This document shows positions 25,016 to 33,405 of a stretch of 64,000 nt of DNA, one piece after another (position 1 is the first letter of the stretch; each line of letters starts with the position of its first letter). Source of the stretch: Kribbella pratensis (lineage in GTDB: Bacteria > Actinomycetota > Actinomycetes > Propionibacteriales > Kribbellaceae); assembly GCF_004366075.1 (NCBI RefSeq), contig NZ_SODU01000003.1, positions 124,001 to 188,000 on the forward strand, written 5' to 3'. The notes under the pieces were generated by a model. It saw only the letters and a program-made list of their open reading frames with translations. It made no database searches and was not told the DNA's origin. Made by a program: the position numbers and the translations under genes.

Positions 25016-26667
25016 ACACCACGGTCGACTGGGTGCAGCTGATCATCGTCATCGCGATCTTCGCCGGCGTCACGGTGATGGGCTTCATGGCGTCCCGCTG
25101 GCGGAGCACCGGCCGCCTGGACAACCTCGACGAGTGGGGTCTGGGCGGTCGCGGGTTCGGCACGTTCATCACCTGGTTCCTGCTGGGCGGCGACCTGTAC
25201 ACGGCGTACACGTTCATCGCCGTCCCCGCGGCCATGTACGCGACCGGTGCGATCAGCGGCTTCTTCGCGGTGCCGTACACGATCGTTGCCTACCCGATCG
25301 TGTTCATCTTCATGGCCCGGCTGTGGTCGGTCTCGCACCGGCACGGGTACGTGACGCCGGCTGACTTCGTCGGCGGTCGCTACGGCAGCAAGGCGCTGTC
25401 GCTCGCGGTGGCCGTGACGGGCATCCTGGCCACGATGCCGTACATCGCGCTGCAGCTCGTGGGTATGCAGGCGGTGTTCGAGACGATGGGTCTGGGCGGC
25501 AACAACACGCTCGCCAAGGACCTGCCGTTGCTGATCGCGTTCGCGGTGCTGGCGGCGTACACGTACTCCTCCGGGCTGCGCGCGCCGGCGATGATCGCGT
25601 TCGTCAAGGACATCCTGATCTACCTGGTGATCCTGGTCGCGATCTTCTACCTGCCGCACGTGCTCGGCGGCTGGGACTCGATCTTCGGTGCGGCGCAGGA
25701 GAAGCTGGCCAAGCCGAACCCGGCAACCGGCAAGCCGACCGGGGCGTTCATCCCGGGCGAGGCCGGCTACGTGTCGTACTGGACGCTGGCGCTGGGATCC
25801 GCGATGGCGCTGTTCATGTACCCGCACTCGGTCACGGCGGTGCTGTCGACCAAGACGCGCAACGTCGTACGGCGGAACGCGACGCTGCTCCCGGCGTACT
25901 CGCTGCTGCTGGGGCTGCTCGCCCTGCTCGGCTTCATGGCGATCAAGGCGAACGTCAACGTGAAGGGCCTGGACGGCCTGGCGAACCCGCAGCTGGCGAT
26001 CCCGCGGCTGTTCGACCAGGAGTTCCCGTCCTGGTTCGCGGGGATCGCGTTCGCGGCGATCGCGGTCGGCGCACTGGTGCCGGCGGCCATCATGTCGATC
26101 GCGGCGGCCAACCTGTTCACCCGCAACATCTACCGCGACTTCCTCAAGCCGTCCGCGACACCGGCACAGGAGGCGAAGGTCTCCAAGCTCGCCTCGCTGC
26201 TGGTGAAGGTCGGCGCGCTGGTGTTCGTGCTCGCGATGGACAAGACGGTCGCGCTGAACCTGCAACTGCTCGGCGGGATCTGGATCCTGCAGACGTTCCC
26301 GGCGATCGTGGTCGGTCTGTACACCCGCTGGTTCCACCGGTACGCGCTGCTGGCCGGCTGGGCGGTGGCGATGCTGTTCGGCACCATCTCGGCGTACAAC
26401 GTGGTGAACCCGGCGACCAAGAAGCACTTCGGTGGTTCGCTCGCGAACATCCCGGGCACCAGTATGCCGGCCTACATCGCGCTGACCGCGTTCGTGCTGA
26501 ACCTGGTCGTCGTGATCGCGCTGACGTTCGTGTTCCGGGCCCTGAAGGTGCCGGACGGCAAGGACAGCACGCATCCGACCGACTTCGTCGCGGATCGCGG
26601 CGACCCGGGCGTGAAGGACCTGCCGGAGATCATCGACGACGGCGGAGCGGCAACCGCCAAGTCCTGA
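25012..26667 (+). CDS. Sodium:solute symporter (MctP/MctC-like monocarboxylate permease)
   Basis: A 551-aa secondary transporter of the SSS family with about 13 helices. Family features include GLGGRGFGTFITWFLLGGDL near the N-terminus, the substrate-site segment TGILATMPYIALQLVGMQAV, and PAAIMSIAAANLFTRNIYRD around 365, which carries the sodium-site helix. Similarity to monocarboxylate/organic-acid uptake permeases and the DUF3311 partner favour pyruvate, acetate or similar carboxylates. The GTG start overlaps the DUF3311 stop. A hairpin follows immediately. Confidence 0.92.
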   Translation: MNTTVDWVQLIIVIAIFAGVTVMGFMASRWRSTGRLDNLDEWGLGGRGFGTFITWFLLGGDLYTAYTFIAVPAAMYATGAISGFFAVPYTIVAYPIVFIFMARLWSVSHRHGYVTPADFVGGRYGSKALSLAVAVTGILATMPYIALQLVGMQAVFETMGLGGNNTLAKDLPLLIAFAVLAAYTYSSGLRAPAMIAFVKDILIYLVILVAIFYLPHVLGGWDSIFGAAQEKLAKPNPATGKPTGAFIPGEAGYVSYWTLALGSAMALFMYPHSVTAVLSTKTRNVVRRNATLLPAYSLLLGLLALLGFMAIKANVNVKGLDGLANPQLAIPRLFDQEFPSWFAGIAFAAIAVGALVPAAIMSIAAANLFTRNIYRDFLKPSATPAQEAKVSKLASLLVKVGALVFVLAMDKTVALNLQLLGGIWILQTFPAIVVGLYTRWFHRYALLAGWAVAMLFGTISAYNVVNPATKKHFGGSLANIPGTSMPAYIALTAFVLNLVVVIALTFVFRALKVPDGKDSTHPTDFVADRGDPGVKDLPEIIDDGGAATAKS

Positions 26668-26676
26668 GGTGTTGCG

Positions 26677-26705
26677 ACGGCGGCCCGGAGGTTCCGGGCC
26701 GCCGT
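26677..26705 (+). terminator. Terminator after the symporter
   Basis: ACGGCGGCCCGG-aggtt-CCGGGCCGCCGT, a perfect 12-bp stem with a five-base loop, followed by TACGTTTTG, nine bases after the stop codon. Confidence 0.85.
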
Positions 26706-26784
26706 TACGTTTTGCGGTTAAATCGACACGCTGCGGGGTCAGCTTGCCCGGTTCCGGGTCGGTGCTTGGGGCAGAATCGCACAC

Positions 26785-27432
26785 GTGCTGCTGGTCCTCC
26801 TCGTCATGGTGCTCGCTGCCGGGGCGGCGGTCGCGACCGGCGGAGGGTTCGGCCGGTTGGCCGGCACCACGTTGACCGGCGTGCACTGGCTGGCCGCGGC
26901 GGCCATCGGGCAACTCCTCGGCTCCCTCTTCGGAGGTACGGCGTACCCCGTCGGACTGATCGGGTCGGCGGTCTGCATCGCGATCTTCCTGCGGATGAAC
27001 CTGCGGCACCCGGGCGTCGGCCTGCTGGCGCTGGGATTCTTCTGCAACGCCGTCGTCGTCGCGCTGAACGGCGCCATGCCGGTGTCGCAGAACGCGTTGG
27101 CGCGGGCCGGGGTGAGCGGCGCCGCGGTGACCGATCCACGGCACGAGATCTCCGGTGCTGGGACGCGTCTGCCCTGGCTCGGCGACGTCGTACCGGTGGC
27201 GCTTCCCCGTCTGGGACAGGCGATCAGCCCAGGCGACGTACTGATTGCCGCCGGCGCCGGTCTGCTGCTGTACGCCTTGATGGGCGGCTCGGGGCACGTC
27301 CCGGCCACGACTGCTCCGGTGTGGGACGCACTGGAACCGTGCGCCGGTACGCCGGCCCTGCTCCACCTGTCCCCGAAGGCGAGTAAGGAACTCTCAGAAC
27401 CTGAAGCCGCGGCCGACGATCCGGCGGAGTGA
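26785..27432 (+). CDS. DUF5317 membrane protein
   Basis: A 215-aa protein with about four hydrophobic stretches in the first 100 residues and one near 157-175. MNLRHPGVGLLALGFFCNAVVVALNGAMPVS and PWLGDVVPVALPRLGQAISPGDVLIAAGAG-type segments match the DUF5317 family as I know it, which is actinobacterial and uncharacterised. The GTG start is preceded by a weak purine tract. Its last 39 bases overlap the convergent degenerate HD-protein gene, an unusually long convergent overlap for this window. Confidence 0.8.
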   Translation: MLLVLLVMVLAAGAAVATGGGFGRLAGTTLTGVHWLAAAAIGQLLGSLFGGTAYPVGLIGSAVCIAIFLRMNLRHPGVGLLALGFFCNAVVVALNGAMPVSQNALARAGVSGAAVTDPRHEISGAGTRLPWLGDVVPVALPRLGQAISPGDVLIAAGAGLLLYALMGGSGHVPATTAPVWDALEPCAGTPALLHLSPKASKELSEPEAAADDPAE

Positions 27433-28677
27433 CTCCACCACGACCGGGTCGTACTCCGCGCCGATCCCCAGCCCGATCGACTCCATCGCCTTGGCCGGCG
27501 ACTGTCCCGACCCCTCGCCGACGAGCTGTTCGTAGGCCAGGGCAACGTTCACGATCCCGCTCTCCACCGGGATGGCCGAGTTGTTCGCCCGCCCGTGCCG
27601 GTACGGATCGTTGGAGTGCCGGACGATCTCCGCGACGTGGTCCAGTACGCCGGACCGCTCGATCACCGCCGCCCCGATCTCCGCCGCCCGCTGCCGCTCC
27701 TCCCGCGTCCGGAGCAGCGAAGCCCCGCCAGGACTGGGATCCGCCAGCGCCAACTGCCCGACACCCGACAGCAGAGCGGCGTACTCCAACGCCTCCATCC
27801 GCGCCGGCCTCAACCCCAGATCGTTGCCGATAGCCACCGCCAGCGCCGCCGTCCGCGCATTCTGCCCCGGACTACTGAACCCGGCAATCTCCGTACTCCG
27901 AGCCATCGACCGCACCGTACTCCGGTAGGTGCGCTGCGCCGACGAGTACCGCCGGAACGCGAACTGCGTCAACAACAGCGGCACGATGACGAGCGGCGGT
28001 GCCCAGAGCCCGGCGATCGAGGTCCCGGCCGCGAGCAGGATGCCGCTGATCGCCATCGCCATCCCGATCCGGGCCGTCACTCCCAGTTCGTCGCGCAACG
28101 CAGCGGGGAACGGCTTGCTGTACCGCTCGGTCATCTGACCGGCTCCGACGACGGCATCGAGCCCGGCGGCGGACAAGACCGCGAGCAGCATCGCACCGCC
28201 CAGCGGCAATGCGTGCGCCACCGAACCGTTCCAGGACATGTCGGTCGGCGCGATCGCCGCGAACACCACCGCGGCCGCACCGACCGACAGCAGGCGCCGG
28301 CACGAGACAACCGCGTCCCACCACAGGCCTGCGACGATCCGCGGCAGGAGACCGATCGCTGTGGCCACCGCGACGACCGCGACGATCTGCGCGACCTCCG
28401 GCGGCACCGTGACCTCCGGGCCCCGCAGCAGGCAGTAACCCAAGGCAGCACTGGTGGCGATCGGTGCCCGGTTGCGGGTCCGGTCGACCCGGAACTGGAC
28501 CATCTCGCCGACCGCGATCAGGACCCCGAAAGTGAGCGCGAAAGGCCAGCCCGTGACCCCGCGGTGGGTAGTCATGGCCAGACCCGCCACCCCCAGCACG
28601 ACACCCGCGAGCACGATCACGACACCGCTGCCGGACCTGGGGAATTCGAGGCGCTCGGCCTCGCCGGTCACGCTCAT
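27394..28677 (-). CDS. Degenerate (catalytically dead) HD-GYP-like membrane protein
   Basis: A 427-aa protein with roughly eight hydrophobic helices (about 15-245) and a C-terminal HD-GYP-shaped domain. Its metal ligands are lost. Where the upstream paralogue has HSERVS, LLHDVGKVGV and HHHEKYDGTGYP, this protein reads QNARTAA, LLSGVGQLAL and RHSNDPYRHGRANN. The fold-keeping residues around them persist (ALEYAALLSGVGQL; NVALAYEQLV). The ATG overlaps the stop of the active HD-GYP gene by four bases (ATGA). It probably acts as a partner or binding subunit rather than a phosphodiesterase; that is inference. Confidence 0.85.
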   Translation of the reverse strand: MSVTGEAERLEFPRSGSGVVIVLAGVVLGVAGLAMTTHRGVTGWPFALTFGVLIAVGEMVQFRVDRTRNRAPIATSAALGYCLLRGPEVTVPPEVAQIVAVVAVATAIGLLPRIVAGLWWDAVVSCRRLLSVGAAAVVFAAIAPTDMSWNGSVAHALPLGGAMLLAVLSAAGLDAVVGAGQMTERYSKPFPAALRDELGVTARIGMAMAISGILLAAGTSIAGLWAPPLVIVPLLLTQFAFRRYSSAQRTYRSTVRSMARSTEIAGFSSPGQNARTAALAVAIGNDLGLRPARMEALEYAALLSGVGQLALADPSPGGASLLRTREERQRAAEIGAAVIERSGVLDHVAEIVRHSNDPYRHGRANNSAIPVESGIVNVALAYEQLVGEGSGQSPAKAMESIGLGIGAEYDPVVVESLRRIVGRGFRF

Positions 28678-30035
28678 GCCGGTCCGGCCGCCGTTCCGGT
28701 GGCGCCGCCACCACTGCCGAGGCTCAGATCGTCATGGTCGATCGGCGACTCGAGCTCCGCGTTCGGGGCCGGCTGCTCGGCAGCCGCCGGTTGCCAGCCG
28801 TCGCGCCTGATGACCGCGACGAACGCATCCACAAGCTCTGGATCGAAATGCGTGTAGCGATCCTGGAGCAGGATCGCCACCGTTTCCTCGACGCTGCGCG
28901 CGGGCCGGTACGACCGGGTCGAGGTCAGGGAGTCGAACGCGTCGACGATCCCGATCATCCGGGCGAAGTACGGAATGTTGGTGCCGCTCAGTCCGGCCGG
29001 GTACCCGGTTCCGTCGTACTTCTCGTGGTGATGGAGGACCGCGGACTTCACTTCCTCCAGGAACGGGATGTTGCCGATCAACTCGACCCCGCGCGCCGGG
29101 TGCAGCCGGATCGCGTCCATCTCGGAGTCGTCCAGGCGACCAGGCTTGCGAATGATGCTGGTCGGTACGCCGACCTTGCCGACGTCGTGCAGCAGACCGG
29201 CGTGCTCCAGCGCCTGCTGGCGATCGACCGGCAACTGCAGGTGGCGGCCGAGCATGCCGACGCCCTCACTCACCCGCTCGGAGTGACCGCGGGTGTAGAG
29301 GTCCTTCGTCTCGATCACCTGGATGAACGCGCGCATCGTCGCGGCCTGGGCCGCGCGCTCGGCGGCATCCTGCGAGAGCGCCCAACGGGCGACGACCAGT
29401 GGAACGAGGGTGATCAGGCCTGCGACCAGCCCGAGGCCGCCCAGCCACATGAACGCCATGACCAGGCCCAGATAGCCGTATCCCAGCATCGGTAGGGCGG
29501 TCGCCAGTACGACCTCGCGGAAGAACGCGCCGACCACCTTGCGGCCACGCTCGAGCCACAGCACGGCCGCCGTCAGGAGCGCGTTCACACACCGGTGGGC
29601 GATACCCGTCAAGGTCACCGCGAGAATGGCTCGCGGTTCCTCGGTCAAGGCGGAAGCGCCGACCGGTCCGTGGACGGCGACGAAGGCGACGGCGCCCCCG
29701 GCCGCCGTGAGAACGCGTTGACCACTGTTGAAGACACGTTTGATCGGTGGAACCTGTTTGCCTTGGACGAGCGACCCGACACCCGCAACCACAACGGCGG
29801 TCGCGGGTCCGGCAATGACGTACACGGCCATCAGCACGATCGAGCCGAGCGAGGCGCCCTGAGTCGGGCCGTGGGGAGAGCGCAGCGCACTGCCGAACAG
29901 AACCAGCAGGCACAGAGCCACCATCGTGAGGTAGTTCGACAAGGCGAGAGCGGACATGACGAACACGACCAAGGCCGAAGCAGCAACGACCGCGACCAAC
30001 AGGTGGAGCCCAGTGCGGTGTAAGGCCGGCGTCAT
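28674..30035 (-). CDS. Membrane HD-GYP phosphohydrolase
   Basis: A 453-aa protein with about eight N-terminal hydrophobic helices and an intact HD-GYP domain: YTRGHSERVSEGVGMLG, LLHDVGKVGVP, LHPARGVELI, VLHHHEKYDGTGYPAGLSG, DAFDSLTSTRSYRP. The family hydrolyses cyclic dinucleotides such as c-di-GMP. The ATG at 30035 gives a membrane N-terminus, and only a weak AAAGG precedes it. A seven-codon mini-ORF with a better ribosome site lies just upstream. The C-terminal tail is Gly/Ala/Pro-rich. The downstream dead paralogue is translationally coupled. Confidence 0.92.
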   Translation of the reverse strand: MTPALHRTGLHLLVAVVAASALVVFVMSALALSNYLTMVALCLLVLFGSALRSPHGPTQGASLGSIVLMAVYVIAGPATAVVVAGVGSLVQGKQVPPIKRVFNSGQRVLTAAGGAVAFVAVHGPVGASALTEEPRAILAVTLTGIAHRCVNALLTAAVLWLERGRKVVGAFFREVVLATALPMLGYGYLGLVMAFMWLGGLGLVAGLITLVPLVVARWALSQDAAERAAQAATMRAFIQVIETKDLYTRGHSERVSEGVGMLGRHLQLPVDRQQALEHAGLLHDVGKVGVPTSIIRKPGRLDDSEMDAIRLHPARGVELIGNIPFLEEVKSAVLHHHEKYDGTGYPAGLSGTNIPYFARMIGIVDAFDSLTSTRSYRPARSVEETVAILLQDRYTHFDPELVDAFVAVIRRDGWQPAAAEQPAPNAELESPIDHDDLSLGSGGGATGTAAGPA

Positions 30036-30054
30036 GTAGTGCCTTTGCGGTCGG

Positions 30055-30078
30055 TCACCAGTCCCAGTCGTCAAACAT
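30055..30078 (-). CDS. Candidate seven-codon leader peptide MFDDWDW
   Basis: On the minus strand GGAGG, a nine-base spacer, then ATG TTT GAC GAC TGG GAC TGG TGA. The stop is 19 bases before the HD-GYP start, and its ribosome site is stronger than that of the HD-GYP gene itself. Two Trp codons in seven suggest a regulatory upstream ORF, but no attenuator hairpin is evident and chance is possible. Confidence 0.35.
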   Translation of the reverse strand: MFDDWDW

Positions 30079-30293
30079 CTTAAGTCACCTCCGATCAGCG
30101 GCGAAGTCTTGGGCCCGCGGTTTTCCGCGAGTCCAGGGGGGCCAGACAGCGCGTCGCTGACGCATCTCAATTTTGCTCATCCCCGCTGCGCCGAAACACT
30201 GTAAGCCAGACCGTAACCCGCGGCCGGCTTCGCGGCAGATGCCGCCGTATGAGAAACTGTGACTCTTTGCAGTTGTTACAAGGAGGCTTTGAA

Positions 30294-30368
30294 ATGGGAA
30301 AGACCGGCCGGAAGCGCCGCGCACGCAAGAAGAAGGGCGCAAACCACGGCAAGCGCCCGAACGCCTGA
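30294..30368 (+). CDS. 50S ribosomal protein bL37
   Basis: A 24-aa very basic protein: it starts MGKTGRKRRARKKKG and ends ANHGKRPNA. The terminal NHGKRPN and the overall length match the actinobacterial ribosomal protein bL37 known from mycobacterial ribosome structures, where it sits on 23S rRNA near the peptidyl-transferase region. AAGGAGG eight bases before the ATG is a near-perfect ribosome site, in keeping with high expression, and a terminator follows within 30 bases. It is a single-gene transcript. Confidence 0.9.
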   Translation: MGKTGRKRRARKKKGANHGKRPNA

Positions 30369-30392
30369 CTCAGGGCGACTACGGACAGCGAG

Positions 30393-30417
30393 GACCCCGG
30401 GGAAATCCGGGGTCTTT
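30393..30417 (+). terminator. Terminator of the bL37 gene
   Basis: GACCCCGG-ggaaat-CCGGGGTC followed by TTT, 24 bases past the stop codon. Confidence 0.85.
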
Positions 30418-30646
30418 GCGATTTGGTCACAGATTTACAGCAGACCAGTTTTCCAGAGGTCTCGTATTCGGAGAGTTCCCGAGCGCATACTGAATGCTAT
30501 CTTTCAAACGATCGTTGGTCATTCGGCGTCGCCACCGGCGAGGCTGTGGACAACGGCCGACGGCCATCGGCGAATCCCCCTAGAGTTGGGCCCGGCAGTT
30601 TTCGGCACTGACCGATATCGGGCCTGGATCCGAGGAGAGTGGGGCA

Positions 30647-33115
30647 ATGAGCGGGTCGGCGTTGCCAACGCTGAGCGAGCTTCTCCGCACCTTCCGCATC
30701 CGCGCCGGCCTCACCCAGGCGGCTCTCGCCGAGAAGGCCGGCCTCAGCGAGCAGGCCATCAGCGTGCTCGAGCGCGGCACTCGCAGCCGCCCACGCATCG
30801 ACACCGTCCGCTCGCTCACCGCAGCGCTCGCCCTCACGTCCACCGAGGCCGACCAGTTCCTCTCCGTTGCCCGCGGCAAGCTCGGCACACCACGGACGCC
30901 GCCGAAGGAGCCCGCTGCCGATCAGCTCCCGACCCCGTGGCAGCTACCGCCGGCCGCTCCGGACTTCACCGGCCGCGCCGCCCAGGTCGAAGCAATCCTT
31001 TCTGTACTTCGGGATTCGACCGGGGACGGCGCCGCGGTCGTCGGCCTGGTCACCGTCACCGGCATGGGCGGGATCGGCAAGACGACCCTGGCCGTCCATG
31101 CCGCGCACAAGCTGACCGAGAGCTACCCCGACGGCCACCTCTACCTGAACCTGCGCGGGTACGGCCCGGGCGAGCCGATGACCCCCGCCGACGCACAGCG
31201 TCACCTCCTGCGCTCGCTCGGCTCCGACATCGCCTCGATCCCCGAGGACGTCGAGGAGGCAGCGGCCCTGTTGCGATCCCGGCTCGCCGGCCGGCGCGTG
31301 CTCATGCTCCTCGACAACGCCGCAGACGTCGCTCAGGTCCTGCCCCTGCTGCCAGGTCATGCGGGATCCGGGGCGATCATCACCAGCCGCGGCTCGCTGG
31401 CCGGCCTGCCAGGCGCTCGTCAGATCCTCCTCGACGCACTGTCGGAGTCGGAGTCCGTCGACCTGCTGGCCGGTGTCATCGGGCCGAACCGGGTCGCCGC
31501 GGAGCCGGAGGCCACCCAGGTTCTGGCTTCCTACTCCGGTCGGCTGCCGCTGGCGATCCGGCTCGTCGGCGGGCGACTCGCCACCCGGCCGAGCTGGCCG
31601 ATCCAGCACTTCGTCGACCTGCTGCAGGACGAGGAGCGCCGCCTTGACAGCCTGGGCTCCGACGAGACCGGAGTGCGTGCCAGCATCGCCAGCTCGGTGC
31701 ACTTCCTGGAAACCAGCGAGCGCGGCCTCGATCGGCAGGCCGCCGACGCGCTGCCGCTGCTGTCGGTCCCGGACGGCTCCGACATCACGACGGCCGTTTC
31801 CGCCGCCCTCCTGAAGATTCCGCTCCGACGCGCGGACGCGATCGTCGAGCGGCTCGTGGACCTCAACCTGCTGGAGTCCGTCGCCCCGGCTCGCTTCCGG
31901 TTCCACGACCTCATCCGCGCGTACGGCCGGGAGGTCGCCGACCGCACTCTGTCCACGGCTGAGCGTGACGAGGCACTGGCCCGCGTTCTCGAGCTGTACA
32001 CGGAGGCCGCTTGGATCTGCCATGCCTTCACGCATCCCACCAGTCCGCGTTTGCCGCTGGCAACTGTCGGGGTCAGCGGACTCCTCCCGGCCTTCAGCGG
32101 CCGAGACGATGTCGTGCACTGGCTGGATGCGGAGCAGCGAAATCTGATGGACCGCGTTCGGCAGGCTCGGCAGACCGGCCTGGCAAACCACCCGCTGTTC
32201 GCCGAGCTGCCACTTGCGTTCTTCAGCTATCACGAGTCACGAGTTCGCTGGCAGGAGATGCGCGAGCTGGGCTCCGGCGCGGTCGCCGTCGCACTACGGA
32301 ACGAGCGCCCCGCGACCGCCGCCTGGCTGCAGCACGACAGCGCCATCCCGGACGCGGAGACCGGCGCCACCGGTTCTGCCATCGACAGCATCCGGATCGC
32401 ACTGCGGATGTTCTCCGGGATCCACGATCCCTTCGGCCAGGCACGCTGCTGCTCGTCCCTGGCCTATTTGCTCGGCCTGGAGGGACAGCTCGACGACGCC
32501 TTGGCGTACGGCCGGCTGGCGCTCTCCCTGAGCCGCACGATCCAGGACGCCACCCTGGAAGGCGTCGCACTGACGGCGGTCGGCGCACTCTACGATCGCA
32601 CCGGCGACTTCGACCGGGCCGACGAGGCATTTGCCGAGGGCATCGGCCTGGCGGAGCAGGCCAAGGACACGCGGGCCGTCTTCAAGCGGTGCCTGAACGC
32701 AGCCCTCGCACATGTCCAGGTAGGACGCAACGAGGATGCCGTACGGATGGCGCTGCGGGCTCTGGACACCGTTCAACGGGCCGGTGACGCGACCTTCCTG
32801 GGCGAGAGCCACCATCTCCTGGCGGTCATCTACGCCGCGCAGGGCGACTTCACCTCCGCAACCGCCCACGTCCGGTCCGGTCTCGTCGTGTCGCGAGCCG
32901 CTCGCGACGTCCTGCGAGAGGGACGGTTGTGCATGGAACTCGCGCGAATCAATGCGGCACGGGGCGACCGGGAGGCCGCCGCCGAGCAGTTGAACGCCGC
33001 AATGACGCTGCTCCGGAATGCACCCGAGGTTTACATCGCGGCTGCCCGGGATCTCCTCGAAAAACTCCACCGCGGCGAAATCGACACCTACCAGTTCGCC
33101 AGGTACTCGCTCTGA
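30647..33115 (+). CDS. XRE helix-turn-helix / NB-ARC ATPase / TPR regulator (STAND type)
   Basis: An 822-aa multidomain regulator. An N-terminal XRE HTH covers 9-65 (LLRTFRIRAGLTQAALAEKA, ISVLERGTRSRPRIDTVRSL). The NB-ARC ATPase has Walker A GMGGIGKT near residue 144, Walker B-like RVLMLLDNAADV, and the sensor region GSGAIITSR. A winged-helix/linker follows (RFRFHDLIRAYGREVAD), then TPR-like helices from about 560 to the end. This is the AfsR/GutR-like STAND class in which a bound ligand triggers ATP-driven oligomerisation; the ligand is unknown. GAGGAGAG precedes the ATG. A 10-bp dyad AACGATCGTT lies upstream at 30507. Confidence 0.9.
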   Translation: MSGSALPTLSELLRTFRIRAGLTQAALAEKAGLSEQAISVLERGTRSRPRIDTVRSLTAALALTSTEADQFLSVARGKLGTPRTPPKEPAADQLPTPWQLPPAAPDFTGRAAQVEAILSVLRDSTGDGAAVVGLVTVTGMGGIGKTTLAVHAAHKLTESYPDGHLYLNLRGYGPGEPMTPADAQRHLLRSLGSDIASIPEDVEEAAALLRSRLAGRRVLMLLDNAADVAQVLPLLPGHAGSGAIITSRGSLAGLPGARQILLDALSESESVDLLAGVIGPNRVAAEPEATQVLASYSGRLPLAIRLVGGRLATRPSWPIQHFVDLLQDEERRLDSLGSDETGVRASIASSVHFLETSERGLDRQAADALPLLSVPDGSDITTAVSAALLKIPLRRADAIVERLVDLNLLESVAPARFRFHDLIRAYGREVADRTLSTAERDEALARVLELYTEAAWICHAFTHPTSPRLPLATVGVSGLLPAFSGRDDVVHWLDAEQRNLMDRVRQARQTGLANHPLFAELPLAFFSYHESRVRWQEMRELGSGAVAVALRNERPATAAWLQHDSAIPDAETGATGSAIDSIRIALRMFSGIHDPFGQARCCSSLAYLLGLEGQLDDALAYGRLALSLSRTIQDATLEGVALTAVGALYDRTGDFDRADEAFAEGIGLAEQAKDTRAVFKRCLNAALAHVQVGRNEDAVRMALRALDTVQRAGDATFLGESHHLLAVIYAAQGDFTSATAHVRSGLVVSRAARDVLREGRLCMELARINAARGDREAAAEQLNAAMTLLRNAPEVYIAAARDLLEKLHRGEIDTYQFARYSL

Positions 33116-33126
33116 CCGGCGCTGAA

Positions 33127-33405
33127 TCAATCCGTCGTGGTGATGGAGGTTTCGATTTGGATTTGGGTGAGGCGGAGGAGGATTTTCTGGCGGAGGGCGT
33201 CGGGGGCGTGGTCGGAGCCGCAGGAGCGGTGGACCAGTTTCTTGACGCAGCGTTCCAGGTCGTACTCGTCGAGGCAGGGGGCGCACTCTTCGAGGTGCTG
33301 GCGGATCTCGTCGGAACTGGCGTCCTCGAGTTCGTTGTCGATGAAGACGTAAACCCGCTGCAGGATCTCTCCGCAGTCGACGTCGTGGTGCTCGCCGCAG
33401 CTCAC
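33127..33405 (-). CDS. rsrA: Mycothiol-system anti-sigma factor RsrA
   Basis: A 92-aa zinc-binding redox-sensing anti-sigma factor. The zinc motif HxxxCxxC is HLEECAPC, with further cysteines at 3, 11, 52 and 62 for the disulfide switch. It should hold SigR inactive under reducing conditions and release it on thiol oxidation. The start overlaps the sigR stop by four bases (ATGA), giving coupled synthesis of the pair. The C-terminal QIQIETSITTTD tail is variable in the family. Confidence 0.95.
   Translation of the reverse strand: MSCGEHHDVDCGEILQRVYVFIDNELEDASSDEIRQHLEECAPCLDEYDLERCVKKLVHRSCGSDHAPDALRQKILLRLTQIQIETSITTTD

Noticed and set aside
24955..27366. 803-codon antisense frame over the symporter and DUF5317 genes
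   Set aside because: Gln/Arg/Asp-rich low-complexity translation, typical of the wrong strand in high-GC DNA.
30507..30516. AACGATCGTT palindrome upstream of the HTH-NB-ARC-TPR gene as an operator
   Set aside because: Only 10 bp, 130 bases from the start codon and without a second copy; too short to claim.
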